Source: DATBDN01 sp963715995 (GTDB taxonomy: Bacteria > Actinomycetota > Thermoleophilia > Solirubrobacterales > Thermoleophilaceae). From it: a stretch of DNA of 64,000 bases. A program made the translations under genes and the position numbers. Every line of letters starts with the position of its first letter. The stretch's first letter is position 1. The notes below the pieces were generated by a model. That model had not been told where the DNA came from and did no database searches. It was given only the letters and a program-made list of their open reading frames with translations. Below, in pieces: positions 40,876-48,639 of the stretch. Location: assembly GCA_963715995.1 (NCBI GenBank), contig OY970283.1:1984001-2048000 (forward strand). The letters are read 5' to 3'.

Positions 40876-41399
40876 CAGCTCTCCGACTCGTAGACGACCA
40901 GGCTCTGGACCTCGCAGCCAGGCAGCCGTTCGCGTCCCGACAGGAACGCGAGCTCCGCCAAGAACGAGCAGCCGATGACCTGGCCCCCCGCCGTCTCGAT
41001 CAGGTCGCAGACGGCTGCCGCCGTGCCCCCGGTGGCCAGCAGGTCGTCGTGCACGAGCACGCGCGCGCCGTCGGACACCGCGTCCTTGTGGATCTCGAGA
41101 GCGTCGACGCCGTACTCGAGCACGTACTCCGCCGAGTGCGTGTCCCATGGCAACTTGCCCGGCTTGCGGACCGGGATGAAGCCGGCGCCGATCGTGCGCG
41201 CGACCGCGCCGCCGAGGATGAAGCCGCGCGCCTCGGCCGCCGCCACGACGTCGACCTCGCGCTCGCGCGCGAAAGCGGCGATCGCGTCGATCGCCTGGGC
41301 AAGCGCCTGCGGATGCAGCAGCAGCGGCGTGATGTCGCGGAAGACGATCCCCGGCTCGGGGAAGTCCGGGATGTCCCGGATGTGATCGCGGAGGTCTAT
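40875..41399 (-). CDS. apt: Adenine phosphoribosyltransferase, probable ATA start
   Basis: The PRPP-binding motif VLVHDDLLATGGTAAAV and AEARGFILGGAVA identify APRT, which salvages adenine to AMP. The only canonical start (GTG at 41246) would delete the conserved DFPEPGIVFRDITPLL. Reading back in frame, DLRDHIRDIPDFPEPG is reached directly after an ATA codon at 41399, which overlaps the TAG stop of the upstream MerR gene (ATAG). With that start the protein has 174 residues, a normal length. No ATG, GTG or TTG is available upstream within the conserved region. Confidence 0.88.
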   Translation of the reverse strand: MDLRDHIRDIPDFPEPGIVFRDITPLLLHPQALAQAIDAIAAFAREREVDVVAAAEARGFILGGAVARTIGAGFIPVRKPGKLPWDTHSAEYVLEYGVDALEIHKDAVSDGARVLVHDDLLATGGTAAAVCDLIETAGGQVIGCSFLAELAFLSGRERLPGCEVQSLVVYESES

Positions 41400-42148
41400 G
41401 AGCTCGACAGGCGGCGGAGGTCCCGGATGAGAAGCAGGTGCTTCAGGTGGGACGCTATCGCTGCGAGGTTCTCGAGCGCCTCGACCGCATCCTTGCGGCG
41501 ATCGGCATTGCGCGAGCGCAGAGCGGGAGCCAGGATCTGCTCGAGCAGCGCGGCCTCGCGGTCGGCCGAGGTGCGAAACACGCGCAGGTTGCGGCCGCCG
41601 ACGCCGAAGCGCGCCAGCTCGGCCACGGCGCGGATGATCTCGAGCTCGGTGTCGTCGTACCAGAACTCGCCGTCGCGCTTCTCGCCCTTCATGACCCCGT
41701 ACTCCTCGAGCTCGCGCACCAGCGAGCGCTCGGCGCCCGTTTCCTCGAGCACCTCGGCGAGGCTGTAGTGCGAGCCGGTGCCCCGCATCGCGACCGTCGC
41801 GCGCCGCGGGCGGGTGGCGGCCTCGCCGGTGCCGACCGAGTCGTCGGTGCGCCCTGCTGCCAGCTCCTGGCGGATGACCTTCAGCGGCAGGTACTCGTCG
41901 CGCTGGAGCCGCAGCACGGTCCGCAGGCGCTGGACGTCGCCCTGCGTGTAGAGGCGGTAGCCGCCCTGCGTGCGGCGCGGCTGGAGCAGCTTCTGGCCTT
42001 CGAGATAGCGGATCTTCGAGATCGAGATGTCCGGGAACTCGCGCTCGAGCTGTTTGCAGACGGCCCCGATCGTGAGCGACTTGCCGCTTCGCTGCGGCGT
42101 CGGCGCGGTCACCTCGCGGCGGTCTGTGCTGCGCAGTTCGGGGTTCAT
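41396..42148 (-). CDS. ftsR: MerR-family regulator, FtsR-like
   Basis: A 250-residue protein. A MerR DNA-binding domain (LTIGAVCKQLEREFPDISIS, KIRYLEGQKLLQPRRTQGGY) is followed by a helical region and a second HTH-like part (YSLAEVLEETGAERSLVREL). Its position directly after a GarA-like FHA gene matches the mycobacterial Rv1827-Rv1828 order, where the MerR protein (FtsR) activates ftsZ. The start overlaps the FHA stop (ATGA). The symbol rests on context and domain layout. Confidence 0.75.
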   Translation of the reverse strand: MNPELRSTDRREVTAPTPQRSGKSLTIGAVCKQLEREFPDISISKIRYLEGQKLLQPRRTQGGYRLYTQGDVQRLRTVLRLQRDEYLPLKVIRQELAAGRTDDSVGTGEAATRPRRATVAMRGTGSHYSLAEVLEETGAERSLVRELEEYGVMKGEKRDGEFWYDDTELEIIRAVAELARFGVGGRNLRVFRTSADREAALLEQILAPALRSRNADRRKDAVEALENLAAIASHLKHLLLIRDLRRLSSS

Positions 42149-42612
42149 CGCTCGAGGAAGGTGAGCTTGTACTTGCCGACCTGGAGCTCGTCGCCGTCGA
42201 CCAGACGGTGCGACTCGATCCGGTGCTTGTTGACGTAGGTGCCGTTCAGCGAGCCGAGATCGTCGATGTACATCCCGTCGGGGCGCTGGACCAGCATCGC
42301 GTGGTTGCGCGACACCGTCACGTCGTCGAGGAACACCTCGGCGTCGGGGTTGCGCCCGATCGTGGAGCGATCGGTGTCGAGCGGGAACGTCTCGCCCCCG
42401 CGCCCGCCGCCGGTGCGGATGACCAGCGATGCGCCCTGTGACGAAACGCGGTCGAGGTCGACGGGCTTGAGCTCGCCGCTCTGGTCGTCGACCGTGTAGG
42501 CCTCGGTCGTCTCGCCGCTCTTGATCTCGCCGGTGGCGGCCAGGTAGGAGCCGCACTTCTGGCAGTAGTTCGCGCCTTCGGCGTTCTCGAAACCGCATTC
42601 GGGGCACTGCAT
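42145..42612 (-). CDS. garA: FHA-domain protein, GarA-like, with zinc ribbon
   Basis: A 155-residue protein. Cysteines at 3, 6, 17 and 20 form a zinc ribbon (MQCPECGF, NYCQKCG). A Ser/Thr-kinase target-like motif GETTEAY follows at residues 33-39, and then an FHA domain with STIGRNPDAEVFLDD, VSRNHAM and GSLNGTYVNK. GarA switches between self-binding and inhibition of central metabolic enzymes when the TT motif is phosphorylated. The zinc ribbon is an extra compared with the mycobacterial protein. The symbol is by similarity. Confidence 0.8.
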   Translation of the reverse strand: MQCPECGFENAEGANYCQKCGSYLAATGEIKSGETTEAYTVDDQSGELKPVDLDRVSSQGASLVIRTGGGRGGETFPLDTDRSTIGRNPDAEVFLDDVTVSRNHAMLVQRPDGMYIDDLGSLNGTYVNKHRIESHRLVDGDELQVGKYKLTFLER

Positions 42613-42632
42613 GAGCCGTTCCTCCCTGCGGG

Positions 42633-42911
42633 CTATTCGCCGTCTGCGTCCGGCGAGCTCTTGCCCGCCAGGATGTCCGTCAGCTGCTGGACGTCTGCTC
42701 CGGTGATGACCGACTCACCCTCCTGGTGCTTCTTGCGCAGCCGGTTCACGAGCTCGGCGCGCAGGATGTCGATCTTGCCGTGCAGTATGCGGCGCCTGTA
42801 GGAGACCTCCTGCTCCTCCTCCGTGTGCTGCTGGATGAGTTGCTTCAGCTCCTCGTCCGTGAGTGCGCCGAGGTCGGGGAAGCTGTCGTAATCGAGGTCC
42901 TTGTCAGCCAT
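42633..42911 (-). CDS. RsiG-like anti-sigma protein with c-di-GMP motif
   Basis: A 92-residue helical protein from the ATG at 42911. It carries EQEVSYRRRILHGKID, which fits the c-di-GMP signature E-x3-S-x2-R-x3-Q-x3-D of RsiG (Glu33, Ser37, Arg40, Asp48) except that position 44 is His instead of Gln. A single copy of the motif suggests a homodimer, as described for early-branching actinobacterial RsiG. It lies 20 bases upstream of the FHA gene. An upstream start at 42935 is possible. Confidence 0.65.
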   Translation of the reverse strand: MADKDLDYDSFPDLGALTDEELKQLIQQHTEEEQEVSYRRRILHGKIDILRAELVNRLRKKHQEGESVITGADVQQLTDILAGKSSPDADGE

Positions 42912-43004
42912 GTGAAGCGCCGAGTATAGCCTCAAGTTCAGGTTGAGGGTGGGCGAATTTCACCGCCGGCGGGAACCGGAACCGCCTGGGCGGTGTATCC
43001 GGGC

Positions 43005-43544
43005 ATGCTCAGAGCACCGATTCTGCTGACAGCGCTCCTGCTGGCCCTCCCCGCCGCCGCCCACGCGAAGGCGGGCGTCGAGTTCCAACGCTATCCCGAG
43101 TCGACCCCGGTTGGGCACGCGATCAAGTTCACCGTCTTGGCCTATCGCGATCCGCCGCCCTCCGGTGGCGCGGGCCACCCGCTGCCGGGTGCGCACCCGC
43201 TCGTCATTTTCCGCAGCGCCTCCGGCCGCGTCATCCGCGTGCGGGCGAGCCGCACCGACGCCCAGGGCTTCGGACACGGCAGCGTGCGCTTCACGGACCG
43301 CGGGCCGTGGACCACCGAGCTGCGCATACGCGGACTGCACGTCCCCTACGAGGCGTCCGCGCCCGTGAGCGTCGGCACGGGCCTGGTTCAGACGATCCCC
43401 GCCGCGTCGAGCGATCGGCCACGCGCCCCCCACGAGGACTCGGGCGGCTCATCCGCGCTCATCTGGGTACTCGCGCTTGCGTCCATCGGGTCCGCGATGC
43501 TGGTGCTCGTGAGGCGACGCCGCGGGCACTGGGGTGCCGCATAG
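43005..43544 (+). CDS. Hypothetical secreted, C-terminally anchored protein
   Basis: From the ATG at 43005 the product has 179 residues: a signal peptide (MLRAPILLTALLLALPAAAHA), a beta-rich outer domain, and a C-terminal membrane helix (SALIWVLALASIGSAMLVLV) followed by RRRRGHWGAA. This type-I membrane layout suits a sensor or wall protein. Its TAG stop overlaps an ATA that seems to start the ECF sigma gene, so they form a three-gene operon with the anti-sigma. Two GGAACC motifs at 42972-42983 resemble ECF -35 elements. Confidence 0.6.
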   Translation: MLRAPILLTALLLALPAAAHAKAGVEFQRYPESTPVGHAIKFTVLAYRDPPPSGGAGHPLPGAHPLVIFRSASGRVIRVRASRTDAQGFGHGSVRFTDRGPWTTELRIRGLHVPYEASAPVSVGTGLVQTIPAASSDRPRAPHEDSGGSSALIWVLALASIGSAMLVLVRRRRGHWGAA

Positions 43545-44033
43545 ATCCAGCCAGGTACGCAGAGCTGGTGCAGGAACATCAAGCCGTCGCGTTCCGCGCG
43601 GCCTATCTGATCACGGGTTCGGCCGCCGAGGCCGAGGACGCCGCGCAGGAAGGGTTCGTGAAGGCCTGGCAGGCGCTGCCACGCTTTCGCGAGGGCGCCG
43701 CGTTTCGGCCCTGGCTGCTGGCGATCGTGACCAACGAGGCACGCAACCGCCGCCGCCGTGCCGGCCGCCAGGCGGCGCTGGCGCTGCGCGCCGTCGAGCC
43801 TGCGCCTGGCCGGCCCCGACGAGCTCGCGGCCGCGCGTGCCGAGCACGAGCGCCTGCTGCGGCTGGTCGGCTCGATGAGCGAAGAGGACCGGCTGGTGAT
43901 CGGCTACCGCTACTTCCTCGGGCTCTCCGAGGATGAGACAGCCGAGGCGCTCGGCGTGGCCCGCGGCACGGTCAAGTCGCGCCTCTCGCGCGCACTCGTG
44001 CGGCTGCGCGAGCAGATGGGAGCTGCGGCGTGA
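43541..44033 (+). pseudogene. ECF sigma factor, frameshifted
   Basis: The first part (from 43541) has region 2: ARYAELVQEHQAVAFRAAYL, then EAEDAAQEGFVKAWQ and FRPWLLAIVTNEARN. The second part, in the next frame, has region 4: EEDRLVIGYRYFLGLSEDET, ALGVARGTVKSRLSRALVRL. Dropping one C from the run at 43814-43817 joins them (GRPDELAAARAEHE) into 163 residues, a normal size. The start appears to be ATA (43541), overlapping the preceding TAG; a GTG at 43568 is the first canonical choice but trims the first helix. Either a real mutation or an assembly indel. Confidence 0.8.
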
Positions 44034-44731
44034 ACGAGCTCGAGCTCATGCTGCGCGACACGGGCGCCGAGCTGAGCTGGCCGCAGACCCCGGAGCTGGC
44101 CGGGCCGGTGCTCGCGCGACTGGCCGCCAGGGCGCCGCGCAGGCTGAGGTTGCGCCGCCCGCTGGTGATCGCGCTCGCAGCGCTGCTGGTGCTCGCGGGC
44201 TCGGCGCTGGCCATCCCCGGCGTGCGCTCGTGGCTCGGGCTGCGCAGCGTGGAGCTCGAGCGCGTGCCAAGGCCGCTGCCGGCCGGGCGCGGGGCGCGGC
44301 TTGCGCTCGGCCGCCACGTCACGCTCGCGCAGGCGCGCGGGCGGCTGGGCTTCGCCCCCGTGCTGCCAACCGGCCTCGGCACTCCGGCGGTCTGGTACGA
44401 CAGCTTCCCGCCCGGCGGGCAGCTGGGGCTGGTCTATCCGCATGGCGTCGTCGTGGTCGAGGTCGTTGGCACGCTCGAGCAGCGCTTCCTCACGAAGTTC
44501 ATGCCGCCCGGCACCAAGGCGGACCCGCTGGTGATCGGCAGCCAGCCGGCCGTCTGGATCCACGGCGCGCTGCACGACTACGTCTTCGCGGACCGCAACG
44601 GCCGGGTGCGCAGCGACCACGTGCGCACCGCCGGCAACGTGCTGCTGTGGCGGCACGGGCAGCTGCTGATCCGCTTCGAGGGGGTGCGCTCTAAGGCGCG
44701 GGCGGTCCGGCTTGCATCCTCAGCGCGCTGA
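44030..44731 (+). CDS. Putative membrane anti-sigma factor
   Basis: A 233-residue protein beginning with a GTG that overlaps the sigma gene stop. It has a short cytoplasmic part, one membrane helix (about 44-62, PLVIALAALLVLAGSALAIP) and an outer domain (LPTGLGTPAVWYDSFPPGGQ) resembling those of anti-sigma factors with DUF4367-like domains. Coupling to an ECF sigma gene supports an anti-sigma role, but no zinc-binding anti-sigma motif is visible. The 3' end overlaps the convergent pgsA gene by 41 bases. Confidence 0.65.
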   Translation: MNELELMLRDTGAELSWPQTPELAGPVLARLAARAPRRLRLRRPLVIALAALLVLAGSALAIPGVRSWLGLRSVELERVPRPLPAGRGARLALGRHVTLAQARGRLGFAPVLPTGLGTPAVWYDSFPPGGQLGLVYPHGVVVVEVVGTLEQRFLTKFMPPGTKADPLVIGSQPAVWIHGALHDYVFADRNGRVRSDHVRTAGNVLLWRHGQLLIRFEGVRSKARAVRLASSAR

Positions 44732-45335
44732 TCCCGTCGCGCACGTACATCACGGTCGCGCCCAGCGTCATCGCAAGACCCAGGTAGAGCAGCGCGTCCG
44801 CCACCCAGGTGACCGACACCATCGCGAGGAACAGCGAGAACATCGTCGGCCACACGGCCCAGCGCCCAAGCATGTTCACCTTGATGTCGGCCACGTGCTT
44901 GGCGAGCGCAACCTGTGAGAGCACCAGCATGAACAGCTCGCGGGCCACGAGCACCGCCAGTGCCCAGCGCGGCAGCAGGTGGAAGTGCCAGGTCACGACC
45001 ACGCCGGAGATGACCAGCATGCGGTCCACCACGGGGTCGAGCAGCACGCCTAGGCGGCTGAACTGGCCGGTGATCCGCGCCGCCATCCCGTCGAGGTAGT
45101 CGGTGCCGCCGATGACGGCGTAGATGACGGATGCGAGCGCCTTGCGGCCGTCGCCCGAGTCGAGCGCTATGACCAGGAACACGGGCACCAGCGCCAGGCG
45201 CACGAAGCCGATCGCGTTCGGGATCGTCCACGGGTTGAGCGGCGCGCCCGCGAGCGTCTCCGGCGGCGGGGCGTAGTCGCGGTCGTAGCCCAGCAGGCGA
45301 CCGCGTGTGAGCTCGATGCGCCGCCGCGCAGCCAC
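44691..45335 (-). CDS. pgsA: CDP-alcohol phosphatidyltransferase (PgsA-like)
   Basis: A 214-residue membrane enzyme with the catalytic motif TDYLDGMAARITGQFSRLGV plus LLDPVVDRM, matching DG-x2-AR-x8-G-x3-D-x3-D. It transfers a phosphatidyl group from CDP-diacylglycerol to glycerol-3-phosphate or a related alcohol. About five membrane helices are visible. It uses a GTG start five bases after proS. The symbol is the commonest case; inositol-phosphate or other acceptors are possible. Confidence 0.85.
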   Translation of the reverse strand: MAARRRIELTRGRLLGYDRDYAPPPETLAGAPLNPWTIPNAIGFVRLALVPVFLVIALDSGDGRKALASVIYAVIGGTDYLDGMAARITGQFSRLGVLLDPVVDRMLVISGVVVTWHFHLLPRWALAVLVARELFMLVLSQVALAKHVADIKVNMLGRWAVWPTMFSLFLAMVSVTWVADALLYLGLAMTLGATVMYVRDGISALRMQAGPPAP

Positions 45336-45339
45336 GCGC

Positions 45340-47034
45340 CTAGGGAAGCCCGCGCCAGAGCTCGTGCGCTGCCGCGGCGGCTCCCTCCAAGGGCAGCGAG
45401 CGCTTCTCGCGCCCGCGGCGCACCTGGGCCTCGAGCTCGCCCGCCTCGAGCGCCTTGCGCCCCACGGTCACGCGCAGCGGGCAGCCCAGCAGCTCGGCGT
45501 CGGCGAACTTCTCACCCGGGCTGGCTGAGCGGTCGTCGTAGAGGACGTCGAGGCCGGACTCGCGCAGCTCCTCGTAGACGCGCTCTGCGACATCGCGTGC
45601 CTCCTCCCCCTCCTTGCCGAGCCCGACCAGCTCGACGTCGTAGGGCGAGATCGACCGCGGCCACGAGATGCCGGCCTCGTCGGCGAACTGCTCGACCGCC
45701 GCGGCCATGATGCGCGCTGGGCCGATCCCGTACGAGCCCATGACGATCGGCTGCTCCTTGCCGGCCTCGTCCAGGTACGTCGCATCGAGCGGCACCGAGT
45801 AGCGAGTGCCGAGCTTGAAGATGTTGCCGACCTCGATCGCGGGCTCGACCCGGATCGTCCCGCCGCTGGGAGCGCGGTCGCCTGCGACGACCGAGCGCAC
45901 GTCGACCCACTCCGGCTCGAAGTCGCGACCGGGCTGGACGCCCCGCAGGTGCTTGTCAGGCTCGTTTGCACCTGCCACGTAGCCGCCGTCGCCGTCGCGC
46001 AGCGCCAGGTCGGCGGCCACCGGCACCTTCGAGCCGACCGGCCCGATGAAGCCCGGGTGCGTGCCGAACAGCTCGCGCAGCTCGCCCTCGTTGGCCGGGC
46101 GCGCATCCGCCTTGAAGGCGTTGCGGAGCTTGATCTCGTTCAGCTGATGGTCGCCGCGCACCAGGACGAGCACGGGGCCGCGGCCCTCCACGACCACCGG
46201 CATCGCCTTCATCAGCGCTCCGGCCGGAACCCCGAGCGAGCCGGCGACGGCCTCGATCGTGGTGGCCCCCGGGGTGTCGACGGCCTCGGGCGCCGCCAGC
46301 GACTCGAGCCCTTCCACCGGCTGTGCCTCGGCCGTCGCGATCTCCACGTTCGCGGCGTAGCCGTCGGCCAGCGCAACGTCGTTCTCGCCGGCGGCGCACG
46401 GCGCCATGTACTCGTGCGCGCCCGTGCCGCCCATCATCCCCACGTCCGACTCGACCCGGTACCACTCCAGGCCGGAGCGCTCGAAAATGCGGTCGTAGGC
46501 CTGAATGTGCAGGTCGTAGGAGTGGTCTAGGCCGTCGAAGTCGCGGTCGAACGAGTACGAGTCCTTCATGATGAACTCGCGGGTGCGCAGCAGCCCGGCG
46601 CGCGGGCGCGGCTCGTCGCGCTCCTTGGTCTGGAAGTGGTAGAGCAGCTTCGGAAGGTCGCGGTAGGAGCGGACCTCGCGCGACATGTGGAAGGTCACGC
46701 ACTCCTCGTGGGTCATCGCGAGCACGAAGTCCGCGTCGCGGCGGTCCTTCAGCTTGAACAGCTCGTCGATGTCGTAGCGCCCGGTGGTCCGCCACAGCTC
46801 GGCGGGCAGCATCACGGGCATCAGCATCTCCTGGGCGCCGATCGCGTCCAGTTCCTCGCGGATGACCTGCTCGACCCTGCGGTGCGCGCGCCAGCCGGCG
46901 GGCAGGAAGGTCCAGAGGCCCGAGGAGACCTGGCGGATCAGCCCTGCCCGGACCATCAGCTTGTGGGAGACCGCCTCGGCGTCGGCGGGCGCCTCCTTCT
47001 CCGTCGGCAGGAGGAAGTTTGAGAGCCGGGTCAC
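45340..47034 (-). CDS. proS: Prolyl-tRNA synthetase, bacterial type with editing insert
   Basis: A 564-residue class II synthetase. Motif 2 lies around FQTKERDEPRPRAGLLRTRE, motif 3 around GSYGIGPARIMAAAVE, and an INS/YbaK-like editing domain fills about residues 230-390 (ALMKAMPVVVEGRGPVLVLV). It charges tRNAPro and can clear Ala-tRNAPro. The window also carries a stand-alone YbaK gene. It starts with GTG. Confidence 0.95.
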   Translation of the reverse strand: MTRLSNFLLPTEKEAPADAEAVSHKLMVRAGLIRQVSSGLWTFLPAGWRAHRRVEQVIREELDAIGAQEMLMPVMLPAELWRTTGRYDIDELFKLKDRRDADFVLAMTHEECVTFHMSREVRSYRDLPKLLYHFQTKERDEPRPRAGLLRTREFIMKDSYSFDRDFDGLDHSYDLHIQAYDRIFERSGLEWYRVESDVGMMGGTGAHEYMAPCAAGENDVALADGYAANVEIATAEAQPVEGLESLAAPEAVDTPGATTIEAVAGSLGVPAGALMKAMPVVVEGRGPVLVLVRGDHQLNEIKLRNAFKADARPANEGELRELFGTHPGFIGPVGSKVPVAADLALRDGDGGYVAGANEPDKHLRGVQPGRDFEPEWVDVRSVVAGDRAPSGGTIRVEPAIEVGNIFKLGTRYSVPLDATYLDEAGKEQPIVMGSYGIGPARIMAAAVEQFADEAGISWPRSISPYDVELVGLGKEGEEARDVAERVYEELRESGLDVLYDDRSASPGEKFADAELLGCPLRVTVGRKALEAGELEAQVRRGREKRSLPLEGAAAAAHELWRGLP

Positions 47035-47103
47035 CGAGGGGACCTTATCCCCGCCGCAACCAGCGCCGCCCTGCCGGGTTTGCTCCTAACCTGCCTCTCC
47101 CCC

Positions 47104-48639
47104 ATGCGCCGACCACTCCTAGCCCTAGCCCTCACCGCCTCCGTGTTCACGGGCATCAGCGCGCAGGCGCATGCTTCCGACTTCGTGTTGTCGGTGATGC
47201 AGGACGACAACAACCTCATCTACTCGAATGCGTCGAGCCGCACGGTCGCGCTCAACCGCATGAAGTCGATCGGGGTCGACGCGGTGCGGGTGTCGGTCCT
47301 CTGGAACGCCGTCGCCCCGAACAAGAAGCTGAAGAACGGCGCGAACCCCAAGTCCTACCGTGCCGCCAACTGGGACAAGTACGACGACCTCGTACGCGCC
47401 GCCAAGGGCTACGGGATCCAGGTCTACTTCGACGTCACGCCGCCAGGGCCGCGCTGGACGCAGGCGAAGGCGAATGTGAAAGCCAACCAGCGCGCCTGGA
47501 AGCCGAACGCAACCCAGTTCGGACGCTTCTACCAGGCCGTCGCCAAGCGCTTCTCGGGCACCTACAAGGACGAGAACGAGGACCACAAGGCGCTTCCGCG
47601 CGTGTCCTGGTGGGGCATCGGCAACGAGCCCAACCAGGGCGGCTGGCTCGAGCCGCAGTCGCGCAAGATCGGCCGCCACATCGTGCCGACGTCGCCTGCG
47701 ATCTACCGGAGCCTGCTGGTGGCGGGCGCCAAGGCGCTGATCAAGACCGGGCACAGCAAGGACACGATCAACATGGGCGAGACGGCGCCGCTCGGCGTCG
47801 CGCCGCAGTCCGAGACGCGACCGCTTCGCCCGGCGCTGTTCCTGCGCGAGCTGTTCTGCCTGGACAGCCACCTGCGCAAGTACAAGGGCACCGCGGCCAA
47901 GCAGCGCAGCTGCTCGACGGTCAAGAGCCTGTCGGTGCTGAAGAAGCTGCCGAAGCTCGTGTACGCGCACCATCCGTACACCAAGGGCACGATCCCGACG
48001 AAGAAGGACAAGAGCCCCGACGCGATCACGATCGCGAACCTGAATGCCCTCCCCACGCTGCTCGACAAGATCGCACGCAAGACCAAGCTGATCCGCTCCG
48101 GGCTGCCGGTCGTCCTGACCGAGTTCGGCTGGGAGACCAACCCGCCCGACGTGATCAACGGCATCAGCCTCGCGAACCAGGCGGAGTGGGACAACCTCGG
48201 CGACTACGCCGCATTCGCGAACCCGCGCGTCGTGGCCAACACGCAGTTCCTGCTCTTCGACGTCGCGCCGCAGAAGCAGTACAAGAAGGACACCCGCAAC
48301 TACTGGTTCACCTACCAGTCGGGCCTCTTCTTCAACGACGGCCGCACCAAGCCGTCCGCGCCGGCCTACATGCTTCCGTTCGTCGTGAAGAAGTCGGGCG
48401 CGAACTACCTCTTCTGGGGGCAGGTCCGCTTCACCCCGAACGGCACGAACCAGATGGTCCACGTCCAGGTCAAACAGGGCAGCGACTGGGTCGACGACGG
48501 CGCGCCGGTCCAGGTGACCAACGCCGCCGGCTTCTGGCAGCTCACGCGCCCGGCCCAGAAGGGCGCCATCTACCGTGTGCTCTGGATCGCCGCTGACAAC
48601 TCGGGCGAGCTGGCAAGTCGCGAGATCACGATCCCGTGA
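47104..48639 (+). CDS. Secreted clan GH-A glycosidase, copy 1
   Basis: A 511-residue precursor with a signal peptide (MRRPLLALALTASVFTGISA). The barrel carries the acid/base in WWGIGNEPN (Glu175) and the nucleophile in VVLTEFGWE (Glu340), typical of clan GH-A (GH5/GH39-like). The C-terminal 80 residues form a beta domain (LFWGQVRFTPNGTNQMVHVQ). A start at 47080 (TTG) is possible. It acts outside the cell on an unknown beta-glycan. Its paralogue follows with an overlapping GTGA. Confidence 0.8.
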   Translation: MRRPLLALALTASVFTGISAQAHASDFVLSVMQDDNNLIYSNASSRTVALNRMKSIGVDAVRVSVLWNAVAPNKKLKNGANPKSYRAANWDKYDDLVRAAKGYGIQVYFDVTPPGPRWTQAKANVKANQRAWKPNATQFGRFYQAVAKRFSGTYKDENEDHKALPRVSWWGIGNEPNQGGWLEPQSRKIGRHIVPTSPAIYRSLLVAGAKALIKTGHSKDTINMGETAPLGVAPQSETRPLRPALFLRELFCLDSHLRKYKGTAAKQRSCSTVKSLSVLKKLPKLVYAHHPYTKGTIPTKKDKSPDAITIANLNALPTLLDKIARKTKLIRSGLPVVLTEFGWETNPPDVINGISLANQAEWDNLGDYAAFANPRVVANTQFLLFDVAPQKQYKKDTRNYWFTYQSGLFFNDGRTKPSAPAYMLPFVVKKSGANYLFWGQVRFTPNGTNQMVHVQVKQGSDWVDDGAPVQVTNAAGFWQLTRPAQKGAIYRVLWIAADNSGELASREITIP

